Shown here: positions 58,484 through 64,000 of the stretch, piece after piece
How the letters are laid out: every line of letters begins with the position of its first letter
Numbering within the stretch: the first letter of the stretch is position 1
Source: Lepidodermella squamata
Taxonomy: Eukaryota > Gastrotricha
NCBI GenBank assembly: GCA_047495785.1
Contig: JBLDXI010000055.1
Span: 1,178,001-1,242,000, forward strand
Length of the DNA stretch: 64,000 nt
Reading direction: 5' to 3'
The notes under the pieces: generated by a model
The model's input: the letters and a program-made list of their open reading frames with translations, nothing else
Told to the model about the DNA's origin: nothing
The model's database searches: none
Program-made: the position numbers and the translations under genes

Positions 58484-59935
58484 CTTTCAATTAGGAAATG
58501 AACACCACCTATGATCGTAATTATTCTAGGAGTACTGAAAACATTATATTAATTAGTAATGATGGCTGCGCTCATTTCAAGAGTGCAGGACTTGAGCACG
58601 CGAAAATTCATCGATTCTCGATGTAAACCGTGTTCTTACGACTATCCTAAAGTGAAAGCAACTGCTCCAATGGAAAATACACATCATAATGCAAACAGCA
58701 ATCAATTGGCAAAACTGAGACAATGATGATCATTCGAGTTAACATCAAAAGTTGGTCCATTAATATTCAGGTATAAAATATGTACGATAGAATTTTTTCC
58801 GTAAAGGCCCCATTGGTAATGGAAAAGAATAAGACCAGTAGAAACTCTAAAGCCTGAAGAAACACGAGAAGGACTACTCTAGTTTTTTCAGAGAACATGT
58901 TGGTCACCGAACGGCTGATCTAAGCGGTCAAGTAGCAAAAACCAATGCAAATGACACTGTCGGCCAAAGCCGGCCGGTTTATACAAGACGACCTGAGACC
59001 CGACCCAGCTTATTCATGTGTAAACATGAATATAATTTAAATATTTAATTAAAATTGGTGTAGCCGAGATTTCACAGTCGCCGCCGATGAGGCGAATACT
59101 AAGAGAGATTTAGAATAGTAACTTTGTTCTAACAGAAACTCTCATGCAATAACGAACTAGTACGAGGCTGCGTAAGGCGTAAGGTAGGCGGTAGGGGAGT
59201 GTAGCACAGGAAGGTTGGAAGAAAAGCTAAGAAGGTGGGTATACTGATTAATCAACGCAAACACCTGCGGCAAATTCCCGCGCAATAATTTCAATAATTA
59301 CAACTTTGCACTTAAACATTTCATTGAATGCTTTCATGATGTTAATACATAGTTGTGTGAAAAACTTTAGCTGTCACGTGGTGATCTTCGGTCACATGGG
59401 TGATCCAGATTTCACATTTGATGACGTTCCATGTCGGTCATCACCTTCCAAGTTCATAATCTTAAGCAACACTGTCGTCAGATTTCAAATAAAACCGTTT
59501 TAAAATATTTCAATGACTATAAAAGTCGGATAATCCCGTTAATCAAAGCTAAAACTTGGAAATTCGAAGAATTCCCACAGCATTTAGCAAATAGTTGACG
59601 TACTTCATTTCATTGACCCCTCAGTTAAAACTACCCAACTGAAACAAGGAAGCTCGCTTCTCAATTATAAATTAGCTGTTGCGGACATTCATTCAATATA
59701 TAGTTATTGCCTTGCATCAAATATTTCCTTTCGGCTGATCGGTGTCTAACAGGAGAAAAAATGGCTTGGACAAGTTACAAACGAACTGTTGCATCGCAGT
59801 AGACAAGCCATTAGACAAGCGAGCTATTTCACATGCCACTTGAAACATGTAGCGGTTGATATATTTAGTTAACGGCTCTTATATCTGAATATTTCTAATT
59901 GTTATCTGTTTCTCTGATAGTTGACTGTTAAGCAA
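58484..59935. other. divergent intergenic region, SFT2 / VARS
   Basis: Promoter space for two diverging genes. The open frame at 59306-59503 (+) has no recognisable features. A strong pyrimidine tract ending CTGATAG (AG at 59919-59920) lies 15 nt before the VARS ATG. Confidence 0.5.
59904..59920 (+). promoter_or_regulatory. putative trans-splice acceptor, VARS
   Basis: ATCTGTTTCTCTGATAG, AG at 59919-59920, 15 nt before the ATG. Confidence 0.5.
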
Positions 59936-62900
59936 ATGAGTGATCCGGCGAAAAATGGAACAGCTTTGGCTGCCGATGCCGAGTTGGATCCTGTAAAGCT
60001 GGCTAAAAAACAGAAAAAGGAAGCCGAGAAAGCCGAGAAAATGGCAAAATTTCAAGAAAAACAAAGTAAAAAAGCCCAGGCTCCAGCCCAGGAAACTAAG
60101 AACGTACGTTGGAGTTTCTAAGTGAAAGTTAGTATACTTATGCAGAAATGTTTTGCCTTTAGGATAAGAAAAAGCCTGAGAAAGAGGAAAAATCTGCCAC
60201 CAAAGTTACTTACACCAAGGAAACTAACCCTGGGGAGAAAAAAGATATTTCTGGGCCGATTCCTGATTCCTACTCGCCTGAGTATGTGGAGGCTGCATGG
60301 TACGAATGGTGGGTCAAGAGTGGATTTTTTAAGCCGGAATACAAGGTTTGTATTGATCACTAGTTTTGCATCACCTAGTCAACTCTGATTTCAGTCACCT
60401 GATATTCTTGCTCCGAATCCCAAAGGAAAATTCGTTATCGTCATCCCTCCTCCAAACGTCACCGGCACTCTACATATTGGTCATGCTCTGACCAACTCGA
60501 TTCAAGATTCTCTTGTCCGATGGCATAGGATGAGGGGCGCAACTACTCTATTTGTTCCTGGCAGTGACCATGCAGGAATAGCCACTCAGGCATGACCAAT
60601 ATACTTTTTGTAATTCATGCCTAAATATGATACTCGCGAAGGTTGTGGTCGAAAAGCAGCTGATGCGGGAGCAGAACAAGACGCGTCATGATTTTGGGCG
60701 TGATGAATTTATTAAGCAGGTTTGGAAGTGGAAAGAGCTGTATGTTTAATTGTTCGAATGCCATCATCTTTATCGTTAACCTTGTGTTATAGGAAAGGAA
60801 ATCGTATTTACGAGCAGTTGCACAAATTAGGTGGCTCTTATGACTGGGATCGTGTGTGTTTCACAATGGATCCCCATATGTGCAAGGCTGTAACTGAAGC
60901 TTTCGTTCGTCTCCATGACGAGGGTATTATTTACCGTAGCACGCGTCTGGTCAACTGGTCGTGCACTTTGCGGTCAGCGATATCTGACATTGAAGTCGAG
61001 AAACGTGAGTTGACGGGACGCACGCTCCTCAAGGTTCCTGGGTATTCCGAGCCGGTTGAATTCGGTCTTTTGACTGAATTCGCCTATCGAATTGTCGATA
61101 AAGACGGAAAGGAAACAGGTGAAGAAATTGTTGTCGCAACCACTCGTATTGAAACAATGCTTGGTGACACGGGTGTTGCTGTGCACCCCGAGGATGAACG
61201 CTACCGCCATCTTGCTGGCCTATTTGTTCAGCATCCATTCCAAGATCGTCGCCTCCCTATTATATTCGATTCTTTCGTGGATAAATCATTTGGTACTGGA
61301 GCTGTTAAAGTCACTCCAGCTCACGATCACACCGATTACGAAGTTGGAAAGCGCCATAATTTGCCATTCATGGTTATTTTCGATGAACAAGGATTTGTCA
61401 CGCAAGATGTCGGAGCCCCATTTGGCGGAATGAAGCGTTTCGATGCTCGTAAAGCCGTCTATAATGCGTTGAAAGAGCGAGGATTTATTCGTGGCCAGCG
61501 TGACAACCAAATGGTCGTGCCCATTTGCTCACGTTCGAAAGACATCATTGAACCGTTGATGAAGCCTCAATGGTACGTCAGGTGCAAGGAAATGGCAGAG
61601 AATGCCGTTAATGCTGTGCGAAACGGAGATTTGCGAATCATTCCCAACCGGTTTGAGAATACTTGGTACCGTTGGCTTGAGCAGTGCACCGATTGGTGCA
61701 TTTCTCGCCAGCTATGGTGGGGTCATCGCGTTCCTGCCTACGCTGTCCGCATTGAAGGTCAACCACCATGTTTGGACGATTCTGATGGTCATTATTGGGT
61801 TTCTGGTAGAACTGAAGAGGAAGCTCGCGCGAAAGCTGCTGCTCGTTTCAACGTTCCCGAGAGCAAAATTACATTGCGCCATGATGAAGATGTGTTGGAC
61901 ACATGGTTTTCTTCTGGGCTCTTCCCATTCTCAGTCTCGCACTGGCCCGATAATACCCCTGATCTCCAAGCTTTCTACCCAACCACGCTTTTGGAAACTG
62001 GACATGATATTTTGTTCTTCTGGGTGGCGCGCATGGTTTTCTTTGGCCAGAAATTCATGGGCAAATTGCCGTTCCGCGACGTCTTTCTTCACCCTATTGT
62101 TCGCGATCCTTTCGGTCGAAAGATGTCGAAGTCCTTGGGAAACGTCGTCGACCCTATGGACGTTGTGCACGGAATAACTCTTGAAGCTCTCAACGAACAG
62201 CTCATGACGTCTAATTTGGATCCGGCTGAAGTTGAAAAGGCGAAAGACGGTCAAAAGCAGATGTATCCGAATGGCATTCCTGAATGCGGCGCTGACGCAT
62301 TGCGCTTCACCCTGTTGGCCTACATCAACCAGGGTCAAGACTTGAACCTCGACGTGCTTCGTATCCAAGGCTATCGTTTCTTCTGCAATAAGTTATGGAA
62401 CGCTTTCAAATTCACGATGAACGTGCTGGGCGCTGATTTCAAACCGAAAGAAGATTTCTTGAAAAATGTCGATCGTTCTAAGTTAAAGCCGATTGATTCT
62501 TGGATCCTGAGCCGTCTTGCCACTGCTACCCGATTGGCAAATGAAGGTTTCGCTGCCTATGAATTTGCTACCGTGACAACGGCTATTTACAACTTCTGGT
62601 GGTACGAACTCTGCGACGTGTATCTTGAGTCAATCAAGCCGGTTGTTTATGACAAAGAAAACACTGATCAAGCTGACATTGCTCGCCAGGTGTTGTATTC
62701 CTGCGTTCATGCCGGTCTCCGTCTCCTACACCCGACTATGCCATTTATTAGCGAGGAGTTGTTTCAACGCTTGCCGAAGCTGGCGAACGATGCTAAGAGT
62801 ATTTGCATTGCAGACTACCCCGAGACCGAATTCGCTCATTTCTTCGACGCGGACCTCGAAAAATCGGTGACAATCATGCAAGAAGTTGTTGCTCGCATTC

Positions 62901-63337
62901 GCCAAATGCGTACTGATTATAACTTGGCTCGTTCGGCTAAACCCATCGTCTACGTCCGAAGCACTGACCCAGACTACTCGGCTCGTTTGACTAAAATGAT
63001 TCCCTACGTGCAAACCCTGGGTGGCTGTGGCGATGTTTTAGTGAATGGCTCTGAACCGACAGACGGCTGTGCCCTGGGTCCAATTTCTTCTACGTGCCAG
63101 GTGTTCATGATGTTGCGTGGCGTGATCGATGCCGAGAGAGAATTAGCTCGGTTGAACAAACGCTTGGGAGAACTTAAAATCGTCTGCAAAAAGCTGGACG
63201 AAGAAGCGCAATCGGAAAATTACCACAAGTTGCCTGAAAGTGTCCGAGAGTCTAAGGCGGAGAAGCTGCAACAGAGCAAGACTGAAATGGCTAATCTGGA
63301 AACGGCTGTTACCGGCGTGCAAGCCATGATGAATTAA
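59936..63337 (+). CDS. VARS1: valyl-tRNA synthetase, cytosolic
   Basis: Five exons: 59936-60103, 60163-60345, 60395-60589, 60642-60739, 60793-63337; product 1,062 aa. A Lys/Glu/Ala-rich N-terminal extension is followed by the class I catalytic core: [19 protein letters not shown] at 144-147 (GTLHIGHAL), [23 protein letters not shown] and the CP1 editing domain with [17 protein letters not shown] and [37 protein letters not shown] and KMSKS at 658-662 come next, then the anticodon-binding domain and a C-terminal coiled coil. It charges tRNA-Val and edits mischarged Thr. The glutathione-transferase-like N-domain of vertebrate VARS1 is absent, as in many invertebrates and yeast. The intron at 60590-60641 is GC-AG (CAG|GCATGA). 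Confidence 0.97.
60590..60641 (+). other. VARS1: GC-AG intron in VARS
   Basis: The 52-nt intron begins CAG|GCATGA and ends CGCGAAG. Both flanks encode invariant text (GIATQ, then VVVEKQL) and reading through hits TGA at the second codon. No GT lies near the junction. Confidence 0.8.
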
Positions 63338-63502
63338 CTGAATATCAAATCTTATCAAATATTTTCCGCTGATAAGGCATGCTGAAGGTGTTTTGAGAAC
63401 GGTGATCAATAGAAACATAACATTATTATTACGTTGTGGATTTGGGATTGAAAGCAAAAAGCTTTAAAATGATTTTCCGTCTTTTAATCGTAGATTTGAT
63501 TA

Positions 63503-63508
63503 AATAAA
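63503..63508 (+). terminator. AATAAA poly(A) signal, VARS (tentative)
   Basis: Hexamer 166 nt after the VARS stop and only 32 nt before the next ATG. Confidence 0.45.
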
Positions 63509-63540
63509 CGCATGAAAATTTGAGTTTTTGTGGTTTGAAT

Positions 63541-64000
63541 ATGGCAAAGCTCGAGCTCAAAGACACCGATGTTATTGAAAGCTCCATGGCTCAGCTGGTT
63601 GCTGTCGCTCGGGGCGAAACACCTCGGCTCGTAGACGACGCATGGCGCGCCGAAGTTAAGCAGGTCATCTCCAATAACTGGTCGAATCGTCCCTTGCAAA
63701 CGCAGCATCTTTTCCTCGAATGGATCGTTGACATCTCAACAACGCCGCATTTTCGAACGGTCATGGAGGGCCTCTTCGCCGCCTACTGTCGCTCTTTCGC
63801 CCTAACATCTGAGGAAGAGAAGACTTCGATGGCTGGACAAAGCGACTTCCTTTTCACGGCAATGCGCGAACTGTGTCGCCGAGTACTTGTTTCGATGCAA
63901 GCGCTGCCTAGCGTGGTCTTACAGAACCAGCCTATACTGCGTCGACATGCTCTGCAACACAGCGCCTACTGTCAAGCTACCTTAAATATGAGCGTTTTCG
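63541..64000 (+). CDS. unrecognised protein, 5' part, runs off the window
   Basis: The frame is open from ATG 63541 to the window end (153 complete codons, no stop), with an in-frame TAA upstream near 63504 and no other ATG between, so the start is well supported. The protein begins MAKLELKDTDVIESSMAQLV and is helical, with Leu-rich and amphipathic segments (LFLEWIVDIS, FTAMRELCRRVLVSM) and no signal peptide or membrane helix in the visible part. This composition suits an alpha-solenoid scaffold subunit, but I do not recognise the family. It starts 203 nt after the VARS stop on the same strand, so it could be a downstream operon gene, although no acceptor-like AG is obvious in front of its ATG. 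Confidence 0.6.
   Translation, partial: MAKLELKDTDVIESSMAQLVAVARGETPRLVDDAWRAEVKQVISNNWSNRPLQTQHLFLEWIVDISTTPHFRTVMEGLFAAYCRSFALTSEEEKTSMAGQSDFLFTAMRELCRRVLVSMQALPSVVLQNQPILRRHALQHSAYCQATLNMSVF

Noticed and set aside
58484-59935. Search for transposon ends, tandem arrays or CRISPR-like repeats
   Set aside because: Only short imperfect repeats (GCGTAAGGCGTAAGGTAGGCGG near 59170, written in part here) with no terminal inverted repeats or regular spacers.

Overview
The window is a compact, gene-dense animal nuclear genome segment. The evidence is the gene content (LYST, MICAL, SIN1, ERGIC-53, NUP88, MIC13, a Cys-loop receptor) and the spliceosomal introns, most of them only 49-61 nt. I rebuilt 20 complete protein-coding genes exon by exon (every reading frame closes across every junction) plus the 5' part of one more gene at the right end. 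I found no convincing tRNA or rRNA gene, transposon or CRISPR array. Species cannot be fixed from the sequence alone. Twelve genes have a pyrimidine tract plus AG, like a 3' splice site, just upstream of the start codon, often 15-16 nt away. With close same-strand gene spacing this suggests spliced-leader trans-splicing and operons, as in nematodes. A two-pore channel is present, and that family is absent from Caenorhabditis and Drosophila, so a nematode host would probably lie outside the Caenorhabditis lineage. Other compact trans-splicing animals remain possible.

Layout. 1.7-3.6 kb: two tandem MAPEG-like membrane proteins (-). 5.3-7.5 kb: cationic amino acid transporter (+). 8.4-13.9 kb: a minus-strand run of SMPD2-type neutral sphingomyelinase, SIN1 (TORC2 subunit) and ERGIC-53/LMAN1. 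15.3-18.2 kb: NUP88 (+), convergent with a two-pore channel (18.5-22.3 kb, -). 23.0-24.7 kb: ARHGAP1-type RhoGAP (-), divergent from MICAL (26.3-31.4 kb, +). 32.5-33.0 kb: MIC13/QIL1 (+). 33.3-34.8 kb: a small cadherin-like membrane protein (-). 35.5-37.8 kb: Cys-loop ligand-gated channel (-). 38.4-40.1 kb: nodulin-like MFS transporter (-), divergent from an intronless ADP/ATP carrier (40.9-41.9 kb, +). 42.5-46.3 kb: IK/RED splicing factor followed closely by LEO1 (+). 46.5-57.4 kb: a 3,499-residue LYST homologue (-). 57.8-58.5 kb: SFT2 (-). 59.9-63.3 kb: valyl-tRNA synthetase (+), then an unrecognised ORF running off the window.

Most genes are ordinary housekeeping or membrane-traffic genes (ERGIC-53, SFT2, LYST, two-pore channel) and I see no dedicated new multi-gene system. 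The strongest anomalies are: (1) the ADP/ATP carrier is of plant/fungal rather than animal type and has no introns; (2) its divergent neighbour is a nodulin-like MFS transporter, a family typical of plants, fungi and protists, with one intron; (3) the apparent trans-splicing signature; (4) an 8-nt micro-exon in the lectin domain of ERGIC-53; (5) two GC-AG introns; (6) a short two-repeat cadherin-like protein.
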